DNA of 64,000 nt from Margaritifera margaritifera (GCA_029931535.1 JAQPZY010001689.1:3190501-3254500); one strand, 5' to 3'; counted from the stretch's first letter, positions 10,300-19,936 are shown. Numbers and translations are program-made. The notes: generated by a model not told the origin, from the letters alone.

Positions 10300-11944
10300 C
10301 AACAAAAAATCTATTCTTTGCAACGACTTCGATAGGATACCATTTCCGCTGTTTGATGAAATTCAGTTACCACCGATCGAAGCATTTCATTCGTCGTTGT
10401 CTCGTGAAGGTATTTCCACCGACGACTACGTACACGCAAACACGGTTTGGTTCGCATTCGAATGATAAAACCTCGGTGATTATCACAATTTGTATCTGCG
10501 TACGGATGTGTTGCTGCTCGAGGATGTCTCTGAGGCGTTTCGTGATTCCGCCATGAGAATATACAAGCTTTACCCCGCGCACTATTTTACGTCACCGAGA
10601 ATGTCCTGGGATGCATTGCTGTTAATGACAAAAGTAGAGTTGGAACTTCTCACCGATATTGACCACCATCAGTTTATCGAGCGTGGTATTCGGGGCAGGA
10701 TTTCAATGGTGAATCATCGTCGCGCTCGCGCGAATAACCCGGGCGTGGACGAATATGACCCAGGTGTCCCAAACAGTTACATGAGTGGGCGATGATGCAG
10801 CCCCTACAGGTTGGTGGCTTTGAGTGGATTAATCCCGCTGATGTGGACGTACAAATACATGTACACGATTACGACAGCATCAGCGACCACGGATATCTTT
10901 GAAGTTGACTTGGAATACCCAAACAAGCTTCACAACACTTATAACGCCTACCCACTGGCACCGGAAGCGCTGTCGGTGCCCCGCGAATGGCTGTCCCCGT
11001 ATCATGATATGATCGTGGACGAATCCGGTCGCATGTTTACAGAATGCACCAAACTTATTCCATGTGTTCAGCGAAAAATCAACTATGTAGTTCACGTACG
11101 AAGCCTGTAGTTGCATCTGCGATTGGGAATGCGTGTGAGTAAAATTTATCGGGTGCTTAGATTTCGCCAAAACGCTTGGGTGGCAACTTTTATCCAGATG
11201 AATACGAATCTGCGAACGAATGCTAAAATGATTTTGAAAAAGAATTCTTCAAACTAATGAACAATTCCGTGTTTGTCAAAACTATGGAAAATCTGCGGAA
11301 ACGAATTCGTGTTGATCTTATGCGTGAAACCCAACAAGAAAAGCTTCGAGGGCTCATCGCAGACCAGGCATTTGAATCCCGAAATTCTTCGATATTGGGC
11401 TCGTTGCTCTACATAGTCCGTGCTTGATTTTTCAAAACTGCTCATGTATGACTTGTACTATGACAAAATTAAACCGTTTTACCAGGATCGTGTCAAGGTG
11501 CTTTACACAGACACCGACTCGCTGCTGATGCATATCACCACCGACAATATGTACACGGACATAGCTCAGCCAAATCTCAAAAACGAATTTGACAACAGTG
11601 ATTATCCGAAAGCGCACCCCTTGTTTTGCTACACCAACGAAAACGTTGTTGGAAAATTCAAAGATGAATGTGCGGGTGATCCTATCAAAGAATAGGTGGG
11701 ACTGCGCCTCAAAATGTGCTCGATCCAGGTCGGGACCGAAAACAAAAAGAGGGCGAAATGAGTTCCCGGGGTTATTGTAAAAAATGATCTCACACATGAG
11801 AGACGCGAATTCACACATACAGCCAAAATGATCAGGAGTAAAGAATATCGCATGGAAGTATACCGATTCACCATGATGAGTTTGTATCCGCTTGATACTA
11901 AACGAGGGATATTTCCCGACGGAATTACCACTTACGCGTTTTGA
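10300..11944 (+). pseudogene. Polinton-type protein-primed family B DNA polymerase, C-terminal half, broken
   Basis: The order of matched blocks is a QLPPIEAFHSSL segment near 10360, YLRTDVLLLEDV at about 10490, the WDALLLMTKVELELLTDID block near 10600, an EVDLEYP block near 10900, motif B as MNNSVFVKT near 11255, motif C as YTDTDSL at 11504-11524, an NSDYPKAHPLF block near 11600, and a C-terminal block ending at TGA 11942-11944. This enzyme class copies the element DNA from a protein primer. Breaks include a TGA at 10463-10465, a frame jump at about 10780-10795 where the segment holding the motif A aspartate is gone, further shifts near 11110, 11230 and 11400, a TAG at 11693-11695 and another stop near 11757. 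In motif B the usual glycine is valine. The N-terminal exonuclease part is absent. It cannot encode an active polymerase. Confidence 0.93.
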
Positions 11945-11949
11945 CATCA

Positions 11950-13001
11950 TGCGATTACAATCAACTTTCAATTTACGTTGATACGATGCACTAGCGTAAA
12001 ATAAATCTGGTAGCAGTTTCGCATTCGCGTGAACGACTTGCAATTCCTCTCGCACAAGGTCCACCCGGTGACAGTGCCAAATGATAACGTGTTGGTTGCC
12101 TTGGAAATCGAACCGGGCCGAGATAGTAAATACATCGACGGACCATGCTGGATCAGTAGCACGACCTTGTCCACCTTTTATCTCCCCAGATGCATACCAA
12201 TACTGGACAAAAGTGTTTCCGAGTGATTCTAACGGTGGTGGTTATGAAATTATTTTTGCGGGTAATGGACAGCATTTTGTCGAATCACATCAGCGGGTTT
12301 TAATCCAATCGCGCATTTGATTTCATTATTCAACGCTGCTATGACTGATTGAAGCCGCGTTACTCACTCATGAAATCGTTCTACGATCCGAGACCGAGAT
12401 TTCATTAACAATTCTTAAGCATACTGATATCAAAATAATTGTTCCGCAAGTGTGCGATTAAATTGTTCTACAATAGCTTGGTCACGATGTATATTAACAT
12501 GTCCAACACGAACTCACACACGTTGGTTTGTTAACAGCGCAGCAACAGATCCGAGCAATTCTTTACCTGAATCCACTTGTAATAACCATGACCATGTTAG
12601 TGGTCCCCGTGTGTAACTACGTTTAAGTGCATCTGCGACAACAGCCGAATCTTTAGACGTCAACGGCTCCGCTTCTTTGTATCTGCTAGCGATATCTACG
12701 ACGGTTAACGCGTATCTGTAAGTATGCCCACATACCCTATCATGTGGGAGAAACAAAAGATTAGCCTGGTGAACTTCATTAGATGTTTGGACATCAAACC
12801 GACCGCGGGAAATCTTTCTTGGCGCGAGTAAGTAAATTTGTCACAGCGCTTGTTTAGCTAATAATTTCGAGCGTTAACATGGTTGACTGCTGTCGCGTTA
12901 GCTAACTTTTCAACAGCGGCTTAATCTTTCCAATACCCGCGAGGGCTGTAGTATATTTTCGATAATGCCCGTTCAGCAACTACACTCTTTTTTTTATCCA
13001 T
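11950..13001 (-). pseudogene. Polinton-type retroviral-like integrase (rve), broken
   Basis: The minus-strand gene starts at ATG 12999-13001 with a basic MDKKK N-terminus. Core residues are visible: Asp in ALTVVDIASRY (12694-12696), Asp in LLQVDSGKEL (about 12571-12573) and Glu in QAIVEQFNRT. The second Asp and the Glu are 35 positions apart, consistent with a D,D(~35)E catalytic triad. A conserved C-terminal tail including YASGEIKGGQGRATDPAWS and LVREELQVV follows at about 12020-12200. Integrase inserts the element DNA. The gene converges tail-to-tail on the polymerase. Breaks are a TAA at 12921-12923, a frame change near 12870, a TGA just after the 12514 block, another stop at the QLF end of the core, and shifts near 12350-12250. 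The stop position is approximate because the antisense of the polymerase is also open. Confidence 0.9.
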
Positions 13002-13066
13002 GTTTGTTTATTATATCAATATATTTTACCTCCAATGAGTTGACTTTGTCCCCCAATGAGTGAACT

Positions 13067-13444
13067 TTATTCACCACCCAAAACAATCTTAGCCTTCATA
13101 CCCCCTTTGATGATCCATCTAGCGATTCTTTCTCCGAGTGTAGGATTGAGCGCGTTCAAGTCATGGATAAGATCTACATCGGCACGTTGATGCGCACGGA
13201 TATCATTTGATGCTTTGTAAGCAAGATCATATCGGTAGCATGCAGCATCGACGCTGTTTACGGGTGCTTCCTCAGGCGTTGGTCGATTGTTAGAATCCAG
13301 TCATATATCCAGCCGTGTTCCAGACCCACAGTAATTGTATCGGGGATATGCTAACGCGGCAGCGACATCACCGCCGACGACTGTTTTTTTAACGAATGTG
13401 AACTTCTTTGCTTTACATCGAACACAAATCCAGCGATCGCGGAA
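13067..13444 (-). pseudogene. Phospholipase A2 / parvovirus-VP1-like domain protein, broken
   Basis: A minus-strand frame ending at TAA 13067-13069 has a Cys-rich start (WICVRCKAKK), a calcium-loop-like NYCGSGTRLD, then PVNSVDAACYRYDLAYKAS and a basic, amphipathic C-terminus (ARWIIKGGMKAKIVLGG). This matches the layout of the Phospholip_A2_3 domain used by parvoviruses to breach endosomes and also found in Polinton-like elements. An in-frame TGA lies at 13301-13303. In the catalytic HD pair the His position reads Tyr (CYRYD), a one-base change, so catalysis is lost. The upstream frame closes at once with TAA and TAG near 13445-13450, so the N-terminus is missing or frameshifted. It is adjacent to and on the same strand as the integrase. 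Confidence 0.78.
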
Positions 13445-13556
13445 TTACTATTATATGTTTGAACTCGAGTTGAATTCGCAGTACGTGTTTGTGTGCGTCA
13501 TCGGACACAATATGAAGACACAATTGTATTATACAACAATTTTGTTGACATTTAAC

Positions 13557-14305
13557 ATGGCACCACGAAAAAGAAAAAAAGAAGATGCTTTTGGAAAAAA
13601 CGAAAAAATCAAAGATTTGAATAGCTCCGCTTTCAATGTCATTGACTTTTCAGCGCAGGCAGCACCTAAACCGACCAAACACGGCGATATGTTTCCAAAC
13701 TCAATTCGTGCGTTACTCATTGGTCCGGCCGGTTCAGGGAAAACTGTTGTTGAATATGATTTTGCGATGGTTGGCGTTGGACCGGTTGTACGTAAATGCA
13801 CCGGCGGCTAACCATCAGCCGTGTTACGACGTACTCAAAGATTTTTCGGGCGCGCTTACGTGTTTGGGTGATAAGGCCACCACATCCACGGTTGATTTCT
13901 TTTCCACAATCGATGAAGCACCTACCATTGATGACCTTGATCCGAGTGAGAATAATCTTGTCGTGTACAATGACGTAATGATGGAAAACCAAATCAATCC
14001 CGCGCGAATATTTTCCCGAGATCGACACAAAAACACAGATATGATATATCTGACTCAACGGTACGTACATGTACCTAAAGTAATCTGAGACAACTGTAAC
14101 ATGTTGATGATATTTCATGGTGTTGACTCGCATGGTTTCTCAAACATTCATTGGACCTAGTGCGCTGGCGATCACTCGTGGGATGAATTTTGAAATATGT
14201 TTGCGAATGCCACCTTGGAATCGTATAGTTTTCTTAATATTGTCTTGACTGGTGGACCTGGAAAATATCAAGCCGGTTTGGATAAAGCAATTGATCAACC
14301 ACGAT
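13557..14305 (+). pseudogene. FtsK/HerA (A32-like) DNA-packaging ATPase, broken
   Basis: The start is taken at ATG 13557, giving a basic nuclear-signal-like MAPRKRKKE. The P-loop GPAGSGKT lies at 13722-13745 after a FPNSIRALLI strand. A frameshift near 13750-13800 moves the gene to another frame, where the Walker B-type block NNLVVYNDVM (13951-13980) and a YLTQRYVHVPK block follow. Such ATPases drive genome packaging into capsids in Polintons, adintoviruses and large DNA viruses. The acidic pair of Walker B reads Asn-Asp, so the first acid appears lost. A TGA follows VPKVI near 14086, and the C-terminus past 14100 needs several frame changes. A short Polinton ATPase of this kind is usually 200-260 residues, so the gene was probably near full length before decay. 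Confidence 0.88.
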
Positions 14306-14316
14306 AAACAAATAAA

Positions 14317-14965
14317 ATGTCGAAAACAAAGAAAGCTCCGCTTGAGAACCCCTCAGTTTCCGCCAGTGATACCATAGCACAGTATGGGAAGCGACGCAGT
14401 CTAGCTGCTCACGAACACCAGGAACTGATTCGTAATGTTATAGCCGGCAACAAACGTGTCAAAGATATGTTACAGTCTTTATAAACTGCACGAGAAGATC
14501 TCACAGCGGGCTTCGAACAAATGTTTGCACCGTTAGTTACACCAACAAAAGAAATTGTCACCAAGACTGCAGAAATGTGGAACAAACAAAGCAAGTCGCG
14601 GAAACCACTGCTACGATGATGGGAACACAACAATGATCTGGTCCAATCGGGCGTGCGACAACACAATTAGTACTGATACAAAAACAGTTAGAGGAAATGC
14701 AAAGGATGTTGGAGAGGCACTTATGCATCGTCCACAACAAGAACCACCAGAATACACATCAAAATATAAACCACCAAAAGATAAAAGATTTAAAAATCAG
14801 CACGGCAGCAAATCTTTGACAATCCTATATAGTTTGCCTTTCTTAATACATAATTCAAAGCAACTAAAAGAGTATATGTTGCAGCATAAACTACCAGCAA
14901 ATAGGAGCCCCACTGACATCAAAAAGAACTGGCCAGCATGGGTATACCAGGAGTGGACTGGATAA
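14317..14965 (+). pseudogene. Unassigned Polinton gene, broken
   Basis: ATG 14317 opens a basic, helical frame (MSKTKKAPLENPS) that meets TAA at 14482-14484 after 55 codons. The same frame then continues sensibly for about 40 codons (FEQMFAPLVTPTKEIV), and after a shift there is a Gln/Glu-rich stretch that looks coiled-coil. A different frame from about 14710 to 14965 (QQEPPEYTSKYKPP ... WPAWVYQEWTG) closes with TAA. I do not recognise the family. Position right after the packaging ATPase suggests a virion or assembly function, which is inference only. Two unrelated gene ends may be fused here. Confidence 0.5.
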
Positions 14966-15042
14966 AGCAGATTGCGTAGTAATGATCTTATGTGGCTTAA
15001 GTTTGAAACACTTGTTGACCTCTATCGAGCCTCTATCGAGTC

Positions 15043-15793
15043 ATAGGTGAAGAAAAGGTTAAACCATCTGTAGATATTTTTCAAAATAATTTCAAAACCG
15101 CTATAAACCAAATCTATAAAACGGATCCGAAAAAAGCGAATGTGCCTACCAAGGAAGAAGAAGAAGAATAATTTCTCTCCCCATTGGAGGAGGAACCACC
15201 AAAACCTGAACCCGTATGTGAACCGCAAGCGCCTACACCCCCGAGCGAAGCTGCATGTGGACTGGCACAAAGTGCTAAATTCCATGCTCAAAGAAAAGCG
15301 CAAGAGCAACAAGCAAAGGACGGAAAAGACCTTGTTGGGCCGTCTTACCCTCACGACCTTGCGGATCGGTTGGAAACACTTGTGGAACGGTTAGCGCGGG
15401 CAAGAACGCCCCGAAGTCGTAAATGAAGCCGCATTGATTTGTCAGCGGTTGCTCACCAATGACATCATGGGACCGGAGATATTTCGCTTGAAGACATCGA
15501 TGATTTATACGACTAACGCGATAATGAGTTCTGAGGCAATTCTCCGCAAAATCAATGCTGCGTTGCAGCGTGTTGTTGCAAACAATAACCCCGAGCGTTA
15601 CCTCGATGATCACAATCTCGTCAACGAAACCGCAATTCGATGTAACTTTCTCTATACCAATCACCGCAGGGAAATCCCGCACACTCGAGATCGCATTGGC
15701 GTCGTTTTGAGTTTATTACAGTTGGCCCAATATCCGATCACGGCCGTTTGGTGGTCTTTTCGCAAACAATTCATTTGTGTTTTCGATGGATGA
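15043..15793 (+). pseudogene. Unassigned acidic/proline-rich Polinton gene, broken
   Basis: The frame from about 15043 gives an acidic segment ending in five Glu codons and a TAA near 15170. The same frame then continues through a Pro/Glu-rich stretch and a helical, charged segment (HDLADRLETLVERLARA) to a stop at 15424-15426. A +1-type shift near 15410 joins it to the frame covering 15434-15793 (ICQRLLTNDIMGPEIFRL ... NETAIRCNFLYTNHR). The product would be roughly 230-250 residues. No family is recognised. Its place between ATPase and capsid-type frames fits a virion component. Confidence 0.5.
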
Positions 15794-16420
15794 TGATGCA
15801 TCCTGGCAACAAGTTGAACTTTCCGCGGGCGCGTGCGAAATGGAATCGATCAATGAAGAGAGGATTTTATTGGTGACCGGCAAAGACTACACAATGTTCA
15901 TACGTGAACATGAGCCAACACTCAGCTCTGTCACCTCAATAAAATCTATGCGGTTGAAATTGCACGGTCGTCAATAAGAGCAATTTAAGATTGGCCTGAA
16001 AACATTCCCGGCGACAAACGAATCTTACGCGTGGGATACCATATCGCGCCTGGCATTGTCAATATTACCTCAACGATTCAAATTAATTTAACCTGTGACG
16101 TCATCAGAGGCAGTTATGAAAGTGGAGCTCGCTCAATCGTGGTTTCTCAAGGTTATACACTGTTTGGTTTTTCCCTAACTGTTGAACCGGTTGATTTTAT
16201 ATCAATTATTCCCGCATCACCGGTGTATCTTCCATGCCACAATCCTCGGTTGATACATATCCGTTTCACCCTTGTGGACCAGGACGGGCGCACGTTGGAC
16301 CGGCGCGGTGAGACCTTGACAATACAACTGTACATTGGAGATCGACCTGATTTGTTTGTTCACAGGCGCACCGAAGGTACTTGTGGCCTGACCTCGCGCG
16401 CTGCGCCAATTGCTAAATAA
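15777..16420 (+). pseudogene. Putative Polinton virion structural protein, broken
   Basis: Two frames form one gene: 15777-15977 (acidic, Met-Asp-Asp-Asp start) and 16031-16420 in another frame, with a TAA at about 15975-15977 and a shift near 16030. The second part is beta-rich with many Thr/Ser/Ile/Val, includes HIRFTLVDQDGRTLDRRGE, and ends near 16420. A terminal DQDG...RGE.L strand pattern recurs, to my knowledge, in a structural protein of animal Polintons, possibly the penton/minor capsid protein. That assignment is tentative. A jelly-roll-like, beta-strand composition is all the sequence itself shows. Confidence 0.5.
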
Positions 16421-16426
16421 GTTGCA

Positions 16427-17175
16427 ATGCGAGCCGTTGATAGCATCAACAATGTTTCTGCGGATCGGTTAAAAATCTGGGATTGCAAGCGGTTCAATTT
16501 ATTCGAAATCGATTACGACGAATAGTGACTCGAGCACCGCGGGTAGAACCAAAACCAATTTCCCTTCACTGACCACGGAAAACCGTTTGTTGTCGTTTAT
16601 GAGTTCTGGAACCGCGTCAACGCTGTCGTTTCACGCGCACACCACAGACTCGCACACGACAACTAATATTCTGGGACAGTTTACATGGCAAATAAGTACC
16701 CAACATGGCCTTAGCGCACCAAAACACGTGTTCGTGGCTTTTCAAAATGCGAATCGAGACTATGACCAAGAGAAAAGTAAGATGATATTTGACAAGTCAG
16801 GAGTGTCTGAACTTTTCTTGCGGTTTAATGGTCATCAGAAACCCTCTGAAGAAATTTTGCTTTACTTCACAGACAATCAAGTCACACGTGGATATCATAT
16901 TCTGTGGTCGTACCTGGACCGGCATCAAAACATTGACACAGGTCTGCAGATTTCTCAGCTTGACTTTCGTACGTTGTACCCGACTTACTACTTTTCATTA
17001 TAACACCTGGAGTTGTTCAGACAGTCCGTGGCTGACATGTACTTTCATGCACGTGTAAGTGTATCCATTGACGCCGCCAGTTACAAATGCTTTGCTTTGA
17101 TTCTTTCTGACAGGATTCTGTTAGTACAGGTGGTCGAATGAGAGTCATTGATACGCCTGTGGAAAATTCATAGCG
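16427..17175 (+). pseudogene. Major-capsid-like (double jelly-roll hexon-type) protein, C-terminal fragment, broken
   Basis: ATG 16427 opens a short frame closed near 16526. The main open part, 16587-17003, contains the block PKHVFVAFQNANRDYDQEKS, then MIFDKSGVSELFLRFNG and further beta-rich sequence. This order (hydrophobic VFVAFQ strand, FD, then a strand with R-x-N-G) resembles the C-terminal jelly roll of Polinton/adintovirus major capsid proteins. A frame change near 17000 leads to a last helical/beta segment (ELFRQSVADMYFHARV) stopping at about 17138. The usual protein is about twice this length, so the N-terminal half is lost or unrecognisable. I am moderately sure of the capsid reading. 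Confidence 0.6.
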
Positions 17176-17209
17176 GTTGAAATTGAACCTGTTACATTTA
17201 TAAATAATA

Positions 17210-17605
17210 ATGTCTTACCACGAAGTTAAGGTTGGCCTTAGCGAAAACGAGCTTGCGAAAATCAAAAGCGCAATGCGAAACGATTGTGGGGTCATGTTGG
17301 AACTTTCGCCTGCAAAGTTAACTGAAATTGTCTCTGTGTGGTTGACTCAAACACAACTTAATAAGCTTAATGCAGCCAATCGAAAGAACACCTCGGCGAC
17401 ATTAACGTTATCGAAGACAGAGGTGACACAACTGCAAAAGACCGGTGGAATATTTCCATTTATTCCAGGGTTGTTAGCTGCTGAGGCTCCGGCGGTTGAA
17501 ATGCAGCTGCTCAGGGGGCTGTCGGAACTGCATCCGGGAAAAAGGCAGTTGGAGGCGGAGCCTTTCGCGGTGGAAAGATCTATGATTGGTCTCGTAAATG
17601 AATAA
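17210..17605 (+). CDS. Small virion-type protein of Polintons (intact frame, 131 codons)
   Basis: This is the longest uninterrupted, credible frame of the element, from ATG 17210 to TAA at 17603-17605. Two similar halves are visible: VGLSENELAKIKSAMRNDCG then LELSPAKL, and WLTQTQLNKLNAANRKNTS then LTLSKTEV. So it carries an internal repeat of helix plus short strand. A Gly-Gly/hydrophobic stretch (TGGIFPFIPGLLAAEA) follows. This layout matches a small protein recurrent in Polinton/adintovirus genomes, compared with adenovirus-type minor virion proteins. The exact role is not established here. The C-terminus from residue about 100 looks aberrant, so a late frameshift is possible. Confidence 0.6.
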   Translation: MSYHEVKVGLSENELAKIKSAMRNDCGVMLELSPAKLTEIVSVWLTQTQLNKLNAANRKNTSATLTLSKTEVTQLQKTGGIFPFIPGLLAAEAPAVEMQLLRGLSELHPGKRQLEAEPFAVERSMIGLVNE

Positions 17606-18060
17606 AAAAAGGAAAAGGTTTTCTATTACCAGGAACGACTCGCACAATTACCCTCAGGCAGAGGTCTTCGACTACTCGGTGCAACTCGTGGAAGGCCTCG
17701 CCGCCAACCAGTATTGATTTACTCGCGATGGTTAAATCAGTCAAGCATTTCCGATGTGTCTTTATGCGAAACGAACTTGCATCGATGAGCCCACACACGA
17801 GGGAAACCGGCATGGTTAACATGGATTTGACAACAGGACCTGGTACTCATTGAGATTGAGTCCCATACGTGATAACACATCGATATCTTTTGTATTTTGA
17901 CTCGCATGGGCAAAACCAGCATTGGTATTAATACTAAATTTTTCACATTTACAGTATCATCATCATTAGTCGCCAGAGATGAAATTCAGTTCGAAATCAA
18001 CATCTATCCGCGCGGGTACTTAACCGTCTTTGGTGTTTGTATTTAAGATTAGATTTATCA
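17601..18060 (+). pseudogene. Adenain-like (C48/Ulp1-fold) cysteine protease, broken
   Basis: A basic start (MNKKRKRFS) overlaps the preceding stop. After an in-frame TGA near 17717, another frame carries the block FRCVFMRNELASMSPHTRET, then GMVNMDLTTGPGTH with the His expected to be catalytic, a TGA where a Trp would follow, and further on YFDSHGQNQ, which matches the acidic-residue strand of the family. The catalytic Cys region should follow within about 60 codons but I cannot identify it in 17940-18060. Adenain-type proteases mature capsid proteins in adenoviruses and Polintons. With at least three stops and shifts this copy is dead. Confidence 0.78.
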
Positions 18061-18074
18061 TTACATATAAAGTG

Positions 18075-18517
18075 ATGGATTCTGACCGTGGTGATGAGGT
18101 TGCGGAATTTACCAACGGAGTGTTCAATCTGCTGACCAGTGATTCCAACATTGATAGTGATTTTGTTCCACTTATCGACGAATATCTGCTTCAAAATGGT
18201 GTTACCAGACCCTCTTGTACGCTCAAATATAATCTTATTAGGGTCAAATAGAAATCAACCGTTGGGACCACCCTGAAGTACCAATACCATCTCGAAGCCA
18301 GCTTGGAATCATTGCATTGGCAAGTGAAAATACCCAATCGCTGACTGCACCACCAGGTATAAAAACATTCAGGGATTGTTTCTACAACGATGAAATAATA
18401 TTCGCCGTTGAATCCACTCCGGTTACATTCCCCAAAGAATATGTTAAACCGACATTGACTCAACTGAGAAGAGGACAATCGCGACTGTTATTTAACAGGA
18501 TGCACTTATCCGTGTAG
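18075..18517 (+). pseudogene. Unassigned Polinton frame, broken
   Basis: ATG 18075 opens an acidic frame (MDSDRGDEVAEFTNGVFN) that stops at 18249-18251. A different frame continues to about 18517 (SENTQSLTAPPGIKTFRD ... LTQLRRGQSRLLFNRM). The two may be one gene broken by a single shift near 18240. No motif is recognised. It lies between the protease and another unassigned frame and shares the element's base composition. Confidence 0.45.
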
Positions 18518-18576
18518 CAGTTCTTGGGCGAAGACGAGCACAATCGTTTCAGGCACCAGCCAAAGGTGTAATCAAT

Positions 18577-18789
18577 ATGGTTCTATATGAACGTATTGCC
18601 CAGCCCCAGGAACACACAATTGCCAGATATTTAAGTATTCCACACGAAGATATTTTCTATAATTGTATCGCAGTTGCACCTGTAAAAAATGGTAATTGGT
18701 TAGAAGTGCGTGTGCGTATTGCACCTGAACAAGGCATGGTTGTCGACCAATTGTACTACGCAATTACATTATTATTAGAAGAATTATAA
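18577..18789 (+). CDS. Unassigned Polinton protein fragment, 70 codons
   Basis: An open frame from ATG 18577 to TAA 18787-18789 has alternating hydrophobic strands (NCIAVAPVKNGNWLEVRVRI) and a helical C-terminus. The frame is also open upstream to about 18520, so the start may be internal and the fragment may belong to the preceding broken frame. No family is recognised. Confidence 0.4.
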   Translation: MVLYERIAQPQEHTIARYLSIPHEDIFYNCIAVAPVKNGNWLEVRVRIAPEQGMVVDQLYYAITLLLEEL

Positions 18790-18794
18790 TGGAC

Positions 18795-19165
18795 CCTCAA
18801 ACTTATAGGCGACTATTATAGGTACACCAGTTGGAATTATTGTCGACGTTATATCGATAGTAACCGGTGTCGCAGGCGGTTCCAGTAAAACAATTTCTTT
18901 ACGGTTGCATTCGCGAATACGTATCTATTCAGAACGTCTCGCACAAAGTATTCTCAGAATACGTATCTATTCAGAACGTCTCGCACAAAGTATTCTCAGA
19001 ATACGTATCTATTCAGAACGTCTCGCACAAAGTATTCTCAGCACAATTGCGAAGCTGTACTCGATGGCTATTGAGAATAAAATAATTAGCGCGGCCGAGT
19101 TCGAGACCGTGTTGCTGAAATGGAAAACCACAGGCAACTCCGAGCACAGGTACGCAACCAAGTAG
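18795..19165 (+). pseudogene. Small hydrophobic Polinton protein with triplicated 14-residue unit
   Basis: The frame first gives a hydrophobic, Gly/Val/Ile-rich segment (IGTPVGIIVDVISIVTGVAG, likely membrane-interacting). It then gives three copies of IRIYSERLAQSILR, and finally a helical C-terminus (IAKLYSMAIENKIISAAEFE) to a stop at 19163-19165. A hydrophobic N-terminus plus a C-terminal helix with an ISxxEF pattern matches a small protein that I have seen recurrently in Polinton relics. Its function is unproven. A TAG near 18815 breaks the extreme N-terminus. The repeat keeps frame because its unit is 42 bp. Confidence 0.55.
18915..19040 (+). repeat. Three perfect 42-bp tandem copies inside a coding frame
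   Basis: Each copy starts gaatacgtatctattcagaa and contains cgtctcgcacaaagtattct. Starts are at 18915, 18957 and 18999. The copies look identical apart from the edges, so the expansion is recent relative to the decay of the host element. Confidence 0.97.
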
Positions 19166-19170
19166 TGAAT

Positions 19171-19600
19171 TTGCAGACAGTCAAAGTCGAGTAACTGTTT
19201 GCATAACAGCCTGCTTACATGTGCACGCACGTGTGATTATAGTTTGCAAACCCAACCGCGCATGTGCTAATAAGCGATGATCGTGATACAGATACTAAAA
19301 GCCATAGAGGTTGATATAAAAGACGCTGACGGATGTCAGTCAAATATTTTAAACGCCTATTCCACCTCTGCTACTTTTGTTTTCGACATAATGAACAAGA
19401 TACCTAAACATCTAAACCACCTCCTACAATATAATAGATTTTATTTGAACTTTGTGAACTTGTATATTTCTTTCATTTTGTGATGTTTTAGACTAATCTT
19501 GTTCTTTCTTTAATCACGCGGCTCTTTTGCTATTTTAAATTCACGTGAGAACGTTTCTAAGTTGTCTGCCAATTTCAACTCTATCAGGCTCTCTTTGTTT
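19171..19600. other. Right flank of the Polinton relic
   Basis: Composition falls back to AT-rich. A 68-codon frame at 19277-19483 is not recognised. No terminal inverted repeat or target duplication matching the left side is visible. Confidence 0.5.
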
Positions 19601-19602
19601 TT

Positions 19603-19850
19603 GTGGGGCAATGTTCTTTAGTGCCCCCCCCCCACCGAGGCGCCCGGGGCAATGGTCTTTAGTGGCGCCTCTACTTTACCACAGAGCAGTTTTTATGTCA
19701 GTTGCCATCCTCCACCACCCCCACCACACCCATCTACGCCCTGGTTGCAGCTATAAAAAAAAAACTCCCGTCGGCGCCCCCTCCCCCCCCCCCGCCTTGC
19801 CCAGCGCCCGGAGGCAATTGCCCGCTCCTGAATCCCCGTCGCGCCGCCAC
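19603..19850. repeat. GC-rich dispersed repeat, partial copy of the 41.9-kb element
   Basis: It shares ggggcaatgttctttagtg, cagtttttatgtcagttgcc, a cagct...aaaaa...cccgtcggcgccccc segment and cgcgccgccact with 41907-42193. It contains C-rich runs, and the 5' terminus is degraded. The opposite end stops at gccact. Confidence 0.85.
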
Positions 19851-19936
19851 TCTAATTGAATACAAGCGAATACTCCAAAATGCCAGCTTTCTTTTACGCA
19901 GTTGAAAACTCTATAATTTAATAAGATGTCGAAGAA

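Larger units (their letters stand above)
9959..19170. mobile_element. Decayed Polinton/Maverick (adintovirus-like) element
   Basis: The block stands out by higher G+C and by a dense set of broken genes that together define a Polinton: protein-primed family B polymerase, retroviral-type integrase, FtsK/A32-like packaging ATPase, capsid-type proteins and an adenain-like cysteine protease. Order and strands are polymerase (+), integrase (-), PLA2-like (-), ATPase (+), then virion-type frames (+). Polintons are large self-synthesising DNA transposons related to animal double-stranded DNA viruses, normally 15-20 kb with long terminal inverted repeats. Here only about 9.2 kb remains, I find no terminal inverted repeats, and the polymerase lacks its N-terminal half, so at least the left end is lost. 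Every recognised enzyme is broken. Boundaries are approximate. Confidence 0.9.

Noticed and set aside
11432..12064. Minus-strand 210-codon frame
   Set aside because: Only its first ~35 codons are integrase tail. The rest is antisense to the polymerase relic.
9160..19600. Terminal inverted repeats for the Polinton
   Set aside because: I compared the flanks on both sides by eye and found no inverted match. A computed alignment could still find short ones.
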